Shown in pieces: positions 50,936 to 59,391 of a DNA stretch of 64,000 nt. Numbering within the stretch: the stretch's first letter is position 1; every line of letters starts with the position of its first letter. The DNA comes from a bacterium. Lineage in GTDB: Bacteria > Myxococcota_A > UBA9160 > UBA4427. The translations under genes and the position numbers were made by a program. A model generated the notes under the pieces. The model had not been told where the DNA came from. It saw only the letters and a program-made list of their open reading frames with translations, and searched no databases. Location: NCBI GenBank assembly GCA_024742285.1, contig JANSYR010000001.1:496001-560000 (forward strand), given 5' to 3'.

Positions 50936-51796
50936 TCAGCCGGACGCAGGTGCTCCGGGATCGGCGAGGAGCCGCGCCCACTCCCGCCAGGACCCGAGCT
51001 CGCCCTCCGCCGTCTGCCCCCCTGCCGCAAGGAAGCGCTCGACACGCGCGTCGAAGTCTTCCTCCCGCGCGAGCTCGACGAACCAGCGGTTCGCCGACAC
51101 GAACTCTTCGCGACGACCCTCCTCGTGGAGGTTCACGCTGGCCTTGTTCAACGCGATGCTGCGGGCCGGGTACGACGCGATTCTGCGTGCGAGCGCGTCG
51201 ACGAATTCGTCGAGCTCGGCGTCGGGGACGGCGCGATTGACGTAGCCGTAGCGTTCGGCCTCTCGCGCCGTCAGCTCCGCCCCGCCGAGGCAGATCTCCA
51301 TCGCCCGCGAGCGCCCGACCTTGCGCGCGAGATACTGCGCGCCTCCGCCGCCCGGGAGGATGCCGAGCACGATCTCCATCTGGGACAGGCGACCGCTCTC
51401 GCTCGCGATGAACGCCATGTCCATCGCGAGCACGAACTCCGCGCCGCCGCCGTTCGCGCGACCCGCGACCTTCGCGATACACGCCTTGGGCATCGTCCGG
51501 AATCGTTCCAGCAGCCCGGCGTAGAGCGGCATCTCGTCGCCGTCGTACTGGCCGGCGTCACGCATCGTCTGCAGGAGGCGCACGTCGGCATGCGAGAGGA
51601 AGTAGTCGGGATTCGCGCTCTCGAAGACGACGACGCGAACCGCGTCGTCACCCTCGAGCCGATCCGCCAGACGCATCAGCTCGGGCACCAGCTGGGCGTC
51701 CAGCAGGTTCATCGGACCGTGATCGAAGCGCACGCGCGCCACGCCGCACTCGACCTCCAGGGTGAGCGTCTCGAAGTCGGGGAACGGGGGATTCAT
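50936..51796 (-). CDS. Enoyl-CoA hydratase/isomerase family protein
   Basis: This 286-residue crotonase has the CoA-binding and oxyanion-hole region 'KACIAKVAGRANGGGAEFVL' (about residue 105) and 'GRLSQMEIVLGILPGGGGAQ' (about residue 138), with Glu in the usual place before the glycine-rich turn. The usual lysine-rich CoA patch is weak, as is common in paralogues. It probably hydrates an enoyl-CoA in beta-oxidation of the acid activated by the local ligase. The ATG at 51796 follows AGGAGAG. It is divergent from a TetR gene, with a good -35 box between. Confidence 0.88.
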   Translation of the reverse strand: MNPPFPDFETLTLEVECGVARVRFDHGPMNLLDAQLVPELMRLADRLEGDDAVRVVVFESANPDYFLSHADVRLLQTMRDAGQYDGDEMPLYAGLLERFRTMPKACIAKVAGRANGGGAEFVLAMDMAFIASESGRLSQMEIVLGILPGGGGAQYLARKVGRSRAMEICLGGAELTAREAERYGYVNRAVPDAELDEFVDALARRIASYPARSIALNKASVNLHEEGRREEFVSANRWFVELAREEDFDARVERFLAAGGQTAEGELGSWREWARLLADPGAPASG

Positions 51797-51831
51797 GGCC
51801 TCTCCTGGATTGGGGGGGTGCACACGGGAAG

Positions 51832-51862
51832 CAATGTGTACAATACGAACTCACAATGTCAA
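51832..51862 (-). promoter_or_regulatory. Promoter and repeat region of the hydratase/TetR gap
   Basis: On the minus strand TTGACA (51862-51857) is a perfect -35 hexamer, followed after 16 bases by TACACA as a poor -10. The same stretch holds a direct repeat CAATGT (51832-51837, 51854-51859), two DNA turns apart, and TACAAT (51839-51844) as a plus-strand -10. All suggest a divergent promoter bound by the adjacent TetR at 51879. The half-site pattern is not a clear palindrome. Confidence 0.5.
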
Positions 51863-51878
51863 CTCTGGAGATCAAACG

Positions 51879-52457
51879 ATGAGTCCTCCGCAGGGGCGCG
51901 CCGAGGCGACCCGCGCGCAGATCCTCGACGCAGCACTCGCACAGTTCTCGACCTACGGCTTCGCGCGCACGTCGATGTCCCGGATCGCGCATGCCTCGAC
52001 GGTCTCACGCACCTCGCTCTACAAACACTTCAGGACCAAGGAAGACGTATTCAGCGCACTGAGCGAGCGGATCAACGGCGAGGTGCTCGCGGCCGTGCGC
52101 GCGGCTGCGTGCGAGCCCGGGCCTGCCGAAGAACGGCTGCCGGCCGTGATGGACGCCTGGGTCGGTTGGGCCTTCGAGCTGCTGCAGCGTTCGCCGCACG
52201 GCCGAGAGCTCATCGACGAGAAGAATCGCCTCTGCGCCGACACGAGTGCCGACGCGAACGCACGATTCGAATCGCTCGTGACCGCCCTTCTGGCCGACGG
52301 AATCGTCGATGAATCCTCGGCGACGCGCCTCGCACCGATCCTGATCAGCGCCGTGAAAGGCCTCGTCCTGACCGAGGACGTCGCACGCGACATGCGACCC
52401 AAGGTCCGCGAGCTCGTCGAGGTGTTCGTCCGGGGTGTTCGATCGGCGTCCGGTTGA
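51879..52457 (+). CDS. TetR/AcrR family regulator
   Basis: This 192-residue protein has the TetR DNA-binding domain at about residues 9-55 ('TRAQILDAALAQFSTYGFAR', 'SMSRIAHASTVSRTSLYKHF', 'TKEDVFSALS') and a helical ligand domain. CTGGAG is the likely ribosome site. It is divergent from the enoyl-CoA hydratase gene and probably controls it and itself through the 51832-51862 region. A second TetR gene follows 126 bp later with a separate operator, so the two are not one operon. Confidence 0.88.
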   Translation: MSPPQGRAEATRAQILDAALAQFSTYGFARTSMSRIAHASTVSRTSLYKHFRTKEDVFSALSERINGEVLAAVRAAACEPGPAEERLPAVMDAWVGWAFELLQRSPHGRELIDEKNRLCADTSADANARFESLVTALLADGIVDESSATRLAPILISAVKGLVLTEDVARDMRPKVRELVEVFVRGVRSASG

Positions 52458-52551
52458 TCGCGTGCCGACTCGGATCGGCTCAGGACCACCGCCAAGTACC
52501 TGTTTTAAAAGGGAATTCGAGATCCCGTGCGCTCTGGTCGAGACGTCTTGC

Positions 52552-52568
52552 TCAATTTTGAAAATTGA
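52552..52568. promoter_or_regulatory. Perfect palindrome before a TetR gene
   Basis: TCAATTTTGAAAATTGA is an exact 8-1-8 palindrome 16 bases upstream of the GTG start of the TetR gene at 52584. It lies in an A/T-rich island (52500-52582) that also carries TTTTAAAA and AATATC. A self-operator is the likely role, covering the promoter or transcript start. Confidence 0.65.
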
Positions 52569-52583
52569 TTCAATATCTGATTC

Positions 52584-53231
52584 GTGTCGGACAGGACCCA
52601 AAACGAATCCGCTCCGGAGCAGGGCTACGCGAAGTCGCGGGAGACGCGTGCGCGGATCCTCGCGGCCGCGTTGGAAGAAGCCGGGGAGTCGGGCCTGCAG
52701 AAGACCTCCATGTCGCGCGTCGCGATGCGCGCGGGCGTGGCCCAGGGAAGCCTGAACTACCACTTCGGGTCCCGTGCGGAGCTCATCCGCGAGCTGATGC
52801 TGCAGCTCGTCAGTGACTACCTCCCCCACGCGCAATCGGTCGAGTCGGCGCAAGCGGCGGAGGGGGGCGACTTCTTCGCGCGCGAGCGCGCGGTTCTCCT
52901 CGCCTACGTGGCGTACGTCCGGAAGCACCCCGTGTTCGTTCGTCTGTCCGACGAGATCCGGATGCTCGAGCCCGAGATGGCGCGAGAGAGGGAGCTCGAG
53001 TCGGTCGAACGGTTCGTCACGAGGGTCCGCTCGGGGATCGACGAAGGTTCGGTGCGTCCGATGGACGAACGGGACCTGTGGCTCAAGTCGCGGTTCATGC
53101 TCGGCGTGCGTCACACGCTCGAGGAAATCGCGCTGACCGAGTCCGATCTTCACGATGCGGAGATCGTCGACGCCTACCTCGACATGCTTCGATCGGGACT
53201 CGCACCACGCGACTTCCACGCAATCCACTGA
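52584..53231 (+). CDS. TetR/AcrR family regulator
   Basis: This 215-residue protein has the TetR helix-turn-helix at about residues 18-64: 'RETRARILAAALEEAGESGL', 'SMSRVAMRAGVAQGSLNYHF' and 'SRAELIRELM'. The start is GTG, just behind the palindrome 52552-52568. It is in the same direction as an amidohydrolase gene (68 bp) and a DUF3556 gene, so it is the likely switch for them and itself. Ligand unknown. Confidence 0.88.
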   Translation: MSDRTQNESAPEQGYAKSRETRARILAAALEEAGESGLQKTSMSRVAMRAGVAQGSLNYHFGSRAELIRELMLQLVSDYLPHAQSVESAQAAEGGDFFARERAVLLAYVAYVRKHPVFVRLSDEIRMLEPEMARERELESVERFVTRVRSGIDEGSVRPMDERDLWLKSRFMLGVRHTLEEIALTESDLHDAEIVDAYLDMLRSGLAPRDFHAIH

Positions 53232-53299
53232 ATCAGAAACCAGTTCGAACCGACGCGCATCGACATGCGCGTTCACGACACCCATGAAGGAGTAGAACA

Positions 53300-54469
53300 A
53301 TGAGCCAGAAGTACTTCGAGAAGTACAAGGTGATCGACGTCGATACGCACATCACGGAGCCCGCCGGCGTCTGGACCGACCGCGTCGCCAGCAAGTGGGG
53401 CGAAAGGATTCCGCACGTCAAGAAGGTCGAAGGCCGCGACGTCTGGTTCATCAACGGCGAGCCCGCGGGCGCACCGGGCCCCGTCACGATGTCCGGCCAC
53501 ACGGGCACCTTCCCGGACGTGCCGATGGGCTACGACGACATCCCCGCCGCCTCCTACGACGCGAAGGCCCGGCTCGAGCTCATGGACGAGGAGAACATCC
53601 ACGGGATGGTCCTCTACCCGAATGTCGGCGGATTCGGTTCGGGTAGCTTCCTCAAGCTCGGCGAGCCCGAGCTGATGCTCGAATGCGTGAAGGCCTACAA
53701 CGACTTCCTGGTCGACTGGTCGAGCGCCGACCTGAACCGACTCCTGCCGGTGATGGCCCTCCCCTTCTGGGACGTCGAGGCCTCCGTGAAGGAGATCGAA
53801 CGATCCGCCTCGAAGGGTCATCGCGCCGTGCTCTTCGGCAGCCGGCCCGAGACCTTCGGCCAGCCGGTCCTCGCCCACAAGCACTGGGATCCGATCTGGG
53901 CCGCGACCCGCGACGCCGGTCTCCCGATCAGCTTCCACATCGGCAGCGGCGATCTCAGCGAGATCGTCGACGACAAGGCCGAGATGGGCGCCAAGGCGAA
54001 CTTCGCCCGCGGTGGTTCCCTGGCGCTCCTCGACAATCAGAGCTGCCTGGCGAACCTGATCTTCGGCGGCGTCTGCGCCCGCTTCCCGGACCTCGACTTC
54101 GTGTCGGTCGAGAGCGGCGTCGGATGGCTGTCCTGTGTCCTCGAGATGTTCGACTGGCAGTGGACGAACGGTGACGTCGCGAAGGAGCACCCGGAGTACG
54201 ACCTGCTTCCGTCGGAGTACTTCCAGCGCCAGGTCTACGGCTCGTTCTGGTTCGAGAAGCAGGAGGTCGAGTCGGCGGTCAACAAGTTCCCGAAGAACCT
54301 GATGTGGGAAACCGACTATCCGCATCCGACGAGTCAGTACCCGAGCCCGAACAGCAGCGCGGTCCACCCGGCGGACTACGCCCAGGAAGCCCTCGCGGGA
54401 ATCGACGAAGCCATCGTCCGCGACATCCTGCAGGACACGCCGGCGCGTCTCTACAACGTCGAGATCTAG
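53300..54469 (+). CDS. Amidohydrolase (Amidohydro_2, ACMSD-like)
   Basis: This 389-residue metal-dependent hydrolase has the short metal motif 'YKVIDVDTHITEPAGVW' (about residue 14; D-x-H), then 'LPISFHIGSGDLSEIVDD' with a metal His, 'DFVSVESGVGWLSCVLEMF' and 'NLMWETDYPHPTSQYPSPN' with the catalytic Asp. It belongs to the PF04909 group of decarboxylases and hydrolases, often near aromatic or steroid catabolic genes. GAAGGAG lies before the ATG. It is followed 12 bp later by DUF3556, so the pair is an operon, probably under the TetR at 52584. Confidence 0.9.
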   Translation: MSQKYFEKYKVIDVDTHITEPAGVWTDRVASKWGERIPHVKKVEGRDVWFINGEPAGAPGPVTMSGHTGTFPDVPMGYDDIPAASYDAKARLELMDEENIHGMVLYPNVGGFGSGSFLKLGEPELMLECVKAYNDFLVDWSSADLNRLLPVMALPFWDVEASVKEIERSASKGHRAVLFGSRPETFGQPVLAHKHWDPIWAATRDAGLPISFHIGSGDLSEIVDDKAEMGAKANFARGGSLALLDNQSCLANLIFGGVCARFPDLDFVSVESGVGWLSCVLEMFDWQWTNGDVAKEHPEYDLLPSEYFQRQVYGSFWFEKQEVESAVNKFPKNLMWETDYPHPTSQYPSPNSSAVHPADYAQEALAGIDEAIVRDILQDTPARLYNVEI

Positions 54470-54481
54470 CGGAGACCCTTC

Positions 54482-56359
54482 ATGTCAACCGACCCCCTGA
54501 CGACCAGCCTCGTCGACGACCTCCCGCCCTACGAGCCCGAGCGGATCGCCGCCGCCTCCTTTCCGGAGCGGATTCGGCTGATGGCCACGTCGGCGGCCCA
54601 TTCGAGCCCGAACCTTCCGAGCTTGATGGCGCTCTACTGGGCGAAGTACTTCTTCGTCCTGATCGGCATCTGGGCGTTCTGGTGCAGCTTCAACGCGGGG
54701 TACCCGGGCTTCTTCCAGTTCGCGGACTGGACCTTCACGCACGAAGCGTTCAAGAAGGCGATGGTCTGGTCGATGGCCTGGGAGCTCTTCGGGTTCGGCT
54801 GCGGTTGGGGGCCGATGAACGCGCGGTACGAGAAGTGGTTCGGGGGGTACCGGCACTTCGCGCGACCGGGGACGATCAAGCTGCCGCTCTTCAAGGGCGC
54901 GCCGCTGATCGGGGGCGACACGCGCACGCTTCTCGACGTCGGCGTCTACGTGCTCACGCAGGTCCTGCTGCTGCGCGTGCTGATCGCGCCCGAGGTCACG
55001 CCCGAGCTCCTGCTGCCGTGCTTCGTGCTCGTCGCCGTGAATGGCGTCCTCGACAAGACGCTCTTCCTGGTCGCGCGCTACGAGCACTACTGGGTCGTGA
55101 TGGGGGCACTCATCTTCGCGGCGCCCGATGACATGTGGATCCCCGGCGCGAAGCTGGTCTGGTCGTTCATCTGGATCTGGGCGGGCGTCTCCAAATGGAA
55201 CGGCCACTTCCAGTACGTGATCATGTTCATGATGAACAACGGCCCCTTCTTCCCGAAGGCGCTCAAGAGGAACCTCTTCCGGAACTTCCCGGACGATCTC
55301 CGCCCCTCGCCGTTCGCCGAACGCATGGCCTGGTTCGGTCACATCACCGAGGTCGGCATCCCATTCGTGCTGCTGGCCGCCACCCTGTCGGGGAACCCGT
55401 GGTTCCTGCTCGCCGGATGCATCCTCTTCACGGGCTTCCACACCTTCATCGGGCTCAACAACCCGAACGGAATGCCCGTCGAGTGGAACATCCTGATGAT
55501 CTACGGCGGATGGTCGCTCTTCTGGTTCAACCCTGATTCGACCGTGCTCGACATGACCGCCCTGCCCGTTCTGCTGGCGGTGATGCTCGTGTCGCTGCTC
55601 CTCGTCCCGATCATCGGCAACCTCTTCCCCGCGAAGGTCTCGTTCCTTCCGTCGATGCGGTACTACGCCGGGAACTGGGCCTACAACATCTGGCTGATCA
55701 AGAAGAACGGCGCGGTCGACAAGCTCTCGAAGCTCAAGAAGCCCTGCGGAACCGTCTACGAACAGCTCGAGAAGATGATCGAGGATCCGGTCCAGCTCGA
55801 GGTGGCGAAGGCCGCGATGCCCGTCATGCGCTTCATGCACCTCCAGGGAAAGCCGCTCTTCGAGGCGCTCCCCGTCGCCGTCGACAACATCGACGACTAC
55901 GAGTGGTACGAGGGAGAGCTCCTCGGCGGAACGATCCTCGGCTGGAACTTCGGCGACGGCCATCTCAACGGAGACCAGCTGCTGGACGCCATTCAGCCCA
56001 TCTGTGAGTTCGAAGAGGGCGAGGTCCGCGTCGTCTCGGTCGAGGGCCAGCCGCTTTTCGGAGATACCATGCACTGGCGCGTCTTCGATGCGGCCACCGG
56101 ACAGCTCGCCGAAGGACACACGAAGATCGCCGACTACAAGGACGCGCAGCCGTGGCCCGTCGGCGACGTCGCGCGTGCGCTTTCGGGACAGGCGGCCAAG
56201 AGGCCGGGTCTTCCTGAGCGAAGCGTCCTGAGCGGAAGCTCGGGAACGGCGAAGGGCCGAGCGGAGACGACCACGAGCGAGTCTCGACTCGAGGGATCCC
56301 GGCGGGGGCTTTCGCGCCGGGATCCACGAGGCGTGCGAGACGGCAGAATCAGCGGGTAG
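54482..56359 (+). CDS. DUF3556 family membrane protein
   Basis: This 625-residue protein has several membrane segments in its first two-thirds ('KYFFVLIGIWAFWCSFNAGY', 'TLLDVGVYVLTQVLLLRVLI', 'GIPFVLLAATLSGNPWFLLA', 'LPVLLAVMLVSLLLVPIIGN') and a soluble C-terminal third ('GGTILGWNFGDGHLNGDQLL'). It matches DUF3556, a family best known in mycobacteria and other lipid-rich bacteria, of unknown role. The soluble core ends near residue 575 ('IADYKDAQPWPVGDVARALS'). The last 50 residues look like read-through into a repeat-like hairpin region, so the natural stop may have been lost. The start follows CGGAG. Confidence 0.85.
   Translation: MSTDPLTTSLVDDLPPYEPERIAAASFPERIRLMATSAAHSSPNLPSLMALYWAKYFFVLIGIWAFWCSFNAGYPGFFQFADWTFTHEAFKKAMVWSMAWELFGFGCGWGPMNARYEKWFGGYRHFARPGTIKLPLFKGAPLIGGDTRTLLDVGVYVLTQVLLLRVLIAPEVTPELLLPCFVLVAVNGVLDKTLFLVARYEHYWVVMGALIFAAPDDMWIPGAKLVWSFIWIWAGVSKWNGHFQYVIMFMMNNGPFFPKALKRNLFRNFPDDLRPSPFAERMAWFGHITEVGIPFVLLAATLSGNPWFLLAGCILFTGFHTFIGLNNPNGMPVEWNILMIYGGWSLFWFNPDSTVLDMTALPVLLAVMLVSLLLVPIIGNLFPAKVSFLPSMRYYAGNWAYNIWLIKKNGAVDKLSKLKKPCGTVYEQLEKMIEDPVQLEVAKAAMPVMRFMHLQGKPLFEALPVAVDNIDDYEWYEGELLGGTILGWNFGDGHLNGDQLLDAIQPICEFEEGEVRVVSVEGQPLFGDTMHWRVFDAATGQLAEGHTKIADYKDAQPWPVGDVARALSGQAAKRPGLPERSVLSGSSGTAKGRAETTTSESRLEGSRRGLSRRDPRGVRDGRISG
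56294..56325. terminator. Strong hairpin inside the 3' end of the DUF3556 gene
   Basis: GGATCCCGGCG (56294-56304) pairs perfectly with CGCCGGGATCC (56315-56325) around ten bases, giving an 11-bp GC-rich stem. It lies about 35 bases before the stop of the annotated frame, next to CCTGAGCG-type direct repeats (56214-56241). The position inside a coding tail is odd, and supports a lost upstream stop. It probably ends the amidohydrolase-DUF3556 transcript. Confidence 0.6.
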
Positions 56360-56456
56360 GGAACGCTCGCAGGGTCCATAATCGAAGGGCCACGCGGACG
56401 GATCGGCGACCGTCGTTTCGGTGCACCGCGGCCGGCGCAGAGAATCGGACGCCCGC

Positions 56457-59321
56457 ATGCCCAACCCCCTCGCCCTCGATCCTCGCCCCCGCCTCGGCGC
56501 GCCTCCGCTCGGTCGCCGGTGGATCCGCATCGCCCTCGTTCTCCTGGGCGTCGCCGGATGCGGTCTCCGCGCGCTGCCCGCGATCGCCCAGTGCGCGACC
56601 GCGCCGAATCCGATCGTCTGCGAGAACGCGCTCTCGGGATCGACGAGCTGGCAGATCGACGGTCCGATCTCGAGCGACGCGAACGAAGAGATCCAGGGCT
56701 ACGCATCGGCCACCAGCGTCGACACCGGCGACGTGATCGATTTCCACGTCACCGTCGACGGCGGCGCGAGCTGGCGAATCGAGATCTACCGAATGGGCTG
56801 GTACGGAGGCGCGGGCGGGCGGCTGATGCATACCGCCGCGGGTCTCACCGGCGTCGACCAGGGCGGCTGCACCGACGGCGCCGACGTCAACGACTCCTAT
56901 TTCTGCACCTGGCCGATCGCCCCTGGTGGATACTCGCTCACGATTCCGACGACCTGGACGACGGGCCTCTATCTGGCCAAGCTGGAGAACAGCGCCACCG
57001 GCCATCAGGCCTACGTCCCCTTCGCCGTGCGCGAAGACGACCGCGACGCCGTCTACTACTACGAGCAGGCGGTCATGACCTATCAGTCGTACAACCGCTA
57101 TCCGGTGAACGACGTGTCGTTCTACTCCGGGGGCGACGCTACGAACCCCTGGGAGAAGACCCTCTCCTTCGCGCGTCCCTACAGCAGCCGTCTCTTCCCG
57201 CGCAACAACCAGAGCCCGTTCGGCCAGGTGGGCGACGGAAGCGGCGGCTTCTTCACCTGGGACTTTCCGATGATCCAGTTCCTCGAGAAGGAGGGGTACG
57301 ACGTGTCCTACGCGACCAACGTCGACCTCCATCTCGACCCGACGCGGGTCCTCGACTTCCGGGCGATGATCTCCGTCGGACACGACGAGTACTGGACGCA
57401 GGCGATGGCCGACGCGGCGTCGGCGGCTCGCGACGCCGGCGTCGACCTGGCGTTCTTCGCAGGGAACCACGTCTTCGGCACGGTCGCCTACGACGAAGCG
57501 AGCCGCACGATGACGGGGCTCACGAAAGCGGGCGGCTCACCAGGAAGCTCGGGCTACACGACGTCCGATCCCGACAAGACCAAGCGACAGGCCCTCCTCG
57601 GCCAGGCGAATACCGGCTGCTGCGTCCGCATGCCGATCACCTACTACAACCTCCCGTGGATCGTCGACGCCGACACCCATTGGGTGTTCGAAGGAACGGG
57701 CTTCCAGAACGGGGACGACGTCCCCGCGCTGCTCGGCTACGAGCCGGATGCCTACGATCCGAACTTCGTCGGCGCCTGCAGCCAGGACTTCACGCTGCTG
57801 TCGAGCTCGCCCTTCACGCCGGCGGCCGCGGGCGGCGGAAGCGACACCGCCTATCTCAACTCGTGGCCGCTCGATGCCGCGCACAGCACGATCTATCGCG
57901 CCCCTCGTTCCGCCTGGGTCTTCTCCGCCGGGACCACGGACTGGCCCTGGGCGCTCGAGACACCCTTCGCGGCGGGTCGCCCCGAGTACGATGCGAGCCG
58001 CGGCGACGGCGAGCCGACGAGTCAGGGATTCGCGCTGACGGGCGCGACGGGGGTGGACGGTGTCCGCGTGATCGACGGCGGCGAGCCCGCCTGGCAGGTC
58101 GACGTAGACGACACGCAGACTTCCCTTTGGCGTGTCACGCCGGTGGCCGAGGGAAGCCAGGCCCAGGGCAACGTCGCCGGAACGACGACTCGCGCCGAGG
58201 TCCGCGTCCTGTCCGGGAACTGGACGACCTTCTACCACGCGACGGACGGCCGCCGTTTCCTCGTGAAGTTCCGGATCGACCCGAGCGGCGGCTCGAACAC
58301 GCTGTTCGTCGATCTACGTGCGAACGACTCTACGCAGCAGATCGACCTCCAGCTGGCGATGGGCACGGCGGCGACGGCGTGGCACACGCACGAGATCCGC
58401 TACGACCCCGTCCTCGATCAGGCGACCTACTTCTTCGATGGCTCGCCGGTCGGCCTTCCCTGGACGGGCGAGAGCACGAGCAACGAGGGTCTCTACTTCG
58501 GCCAGGGGTCGACGGCGGCCGAGGGAGCCGCGCGCTTCCGGAACGTCGCCCACGCGCCGACGGCACCGATCGAGCCGGACGATCGGATTCAGGAGATGAC
58601 CCGGAACGTGCTCGATGAGATGGCGGATCCCGTCGATCCCGCCGAGCCGCATTTCTACGACGCGGATTTCTGCGAAGAGAGCACCCCGCGACGAATGGGC
58701 TGGACCGACAGTCCCTCCCTCGACGGCTTCGGGCAGCTCGTCGACGACGGCGGACAACCGGCCTGGGAAGCGAACGGAAACGACGGCCGCGCGACCTGGG
58801 ACTGGCTGCCGAGCATCGCCACCGAGGCACTCGCGGCCACGAACTACTGGCGAATCGAGAGCGTCGTCCGGGTCCTCGAGGGCGGCTTCGTGACCGACTA
58901 CTACGCCGACGGAAGCCGCCGATTTCTCCCGATCCTCCAGCTCGACACGAACGGCGATCTCGCCGTCCAGCTCGAGGGCGGCGGGTATCACGTGCTCGCG
59001 ACGGGCTCCGCGGCCACGGACTATCACAGGCACGAAGTCGTCTTCAATCCCGCGAGTCAGCGGGCCGTCTACGTGTTCGACGGAACGCCGATCGAGATCT
59101 GGGCGGGCGCGGCGACCAGTCAGCGACAGATCACCTTCGGCCAGGGCTCGTCGTTCGCGCCGGGCCGCGCCCGATATCGGTCGATGCGGTTCGAGCCGGT
59201 GCCGGAGCCGAGGGTGGGAATGACGGTCGTCGTGGGGGCCGTGGCCCTGGCGATGCTCGGACGGGTGCATCGCGCGCGTCGATTCACCAGGAATCTTGAC
59301 GCTCTCTCCACGCAGCTTTGA
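56457..59321 (+). CDS. N,N-dimethylformamidase beta-subunit-like protein with PEP-CTERM tail
   Basis: This large protein of about 954 residues starts with a signal peptide ('IALVLLGVAGCGLRALPAIA'). The first half ('EIYRMGWYGGAGGRLMHTAA', 'AVMTYQSYNRYPVNDVSFYS', 'RAMISVGHDEYWTQAMADAA') matches the large-subunit domain of N,N-dimethylformamidase, also found in many secreted proteins of unknown role. Two related jelly-roll-like modules follow ('VDDTQTSLWRVTPVAEG' and 'DGRATWDWLPSIATEAL' regions, each ending near 'YFGQGS'/'ITFGQGS'). The end reads 'EPVPEPRVGMTVVVGAVALA' plus a basic tail: V-P-E-P, a membrane helix and Arg, the PEP-CTERM sorting signal. So the protein is probably processed by an exosortase/archaeosortase and exported. 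Confidence 0.82.
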   Translation: MPNPLALDPRPRLGAPPLGRRWIRIALVLLGVAGCGLRALPAIAQCATAPNPIVCENALSGSTSWQIDGPISSDANEEIQGYASATSVDTGDVIDFHVTVDGGASWRIEIYRMGWYGGAGGRLMHTAAGLTGVDQGGCTDGADVNDSYFCTWPIAPGGYSLTIPTTWTTGLYLAKLENSATGHQAYVPFAVREDDRDAVYYYEQAVMTYQSYNRYPVNDVSFYSGGDATNPWEKTLSFARPYSSRLFPRNNQSPFGQVGDGSGGFFTWDFPMIQFLEKEGYDVSYATNVDLHLDPTRVLDFRAMISVGHDEYWTQAMADAASAARDAGVDLAFFAGNHVFGTVAYDEASRTMTGLTKAGGSPGSSGYTTSDPDKTKRQALLGQANTGCCVRMPITYYNLPWIVDADTHWVFEGTGFQNGDDVPALLGYEPDAYDPNFVGACSQDFTLLSSSPFTPAAAGGGSDTAYLNSWPLDAAHSTIYRAPRSAWVFSAGTTDWPWALETPFAAGRPEYDASRGDGEPTSQGFALTGATGVDGVRVIDGGEPAWQVDVDDTQTSLWRVTPVAEGSQAQGNVAGTTTRAEVRVLSGNWTTFYHATDGRRFLVKFRIDPSGGSNTLFVDLRANDSTQQIDLQLAMGTAATAWHTHEIRYDPVLDQATYFFDGSPVGLPWTGESTSNEGLYFGQGSTAAEGAARFRNVAHAPTAPIEPDDRIQEMTRNVLDEMADPVDPAEPHFYDADFCEESTPRRMGWTDSPSLDGFGQLVDDGGQPAWEANGNDGRATWDWLPSIATEALAATNYWRIESVVRVLEGGFVTDYYADGSRRFLPILQLDTNGDLAVQLEGGGYHVLATGSAATDYHRHEVVFNPASQRAVYVFDGTPIEIWAGAATSQRQITFGQGSSFAPGRARYRSMRFEPVPEPRVGMTVVVGAVALAMLGRVHRARRFTRNLDALSTQL

Positions 59322-59391
59322 CGTGAGCGGCCGATACTTCGCAGGGACGGGCCAGACGATCGGCGCCCGGCCCGAGAAGGAGAGCCCCTCT

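Noticed and set aside
52019..53300. Minus-strand frames opposite the two TetR genes
   Set aside because: They cross the operator and promoter region and have no domain; TetR motifs on the plus strand are clear.
54485..56530. Minus-strand open frame of about 681 residues opposite the DUF3556 gene
   Set aside because: The plus strand has clear membrane helices and family match; the opposite frame is a charged shadow.
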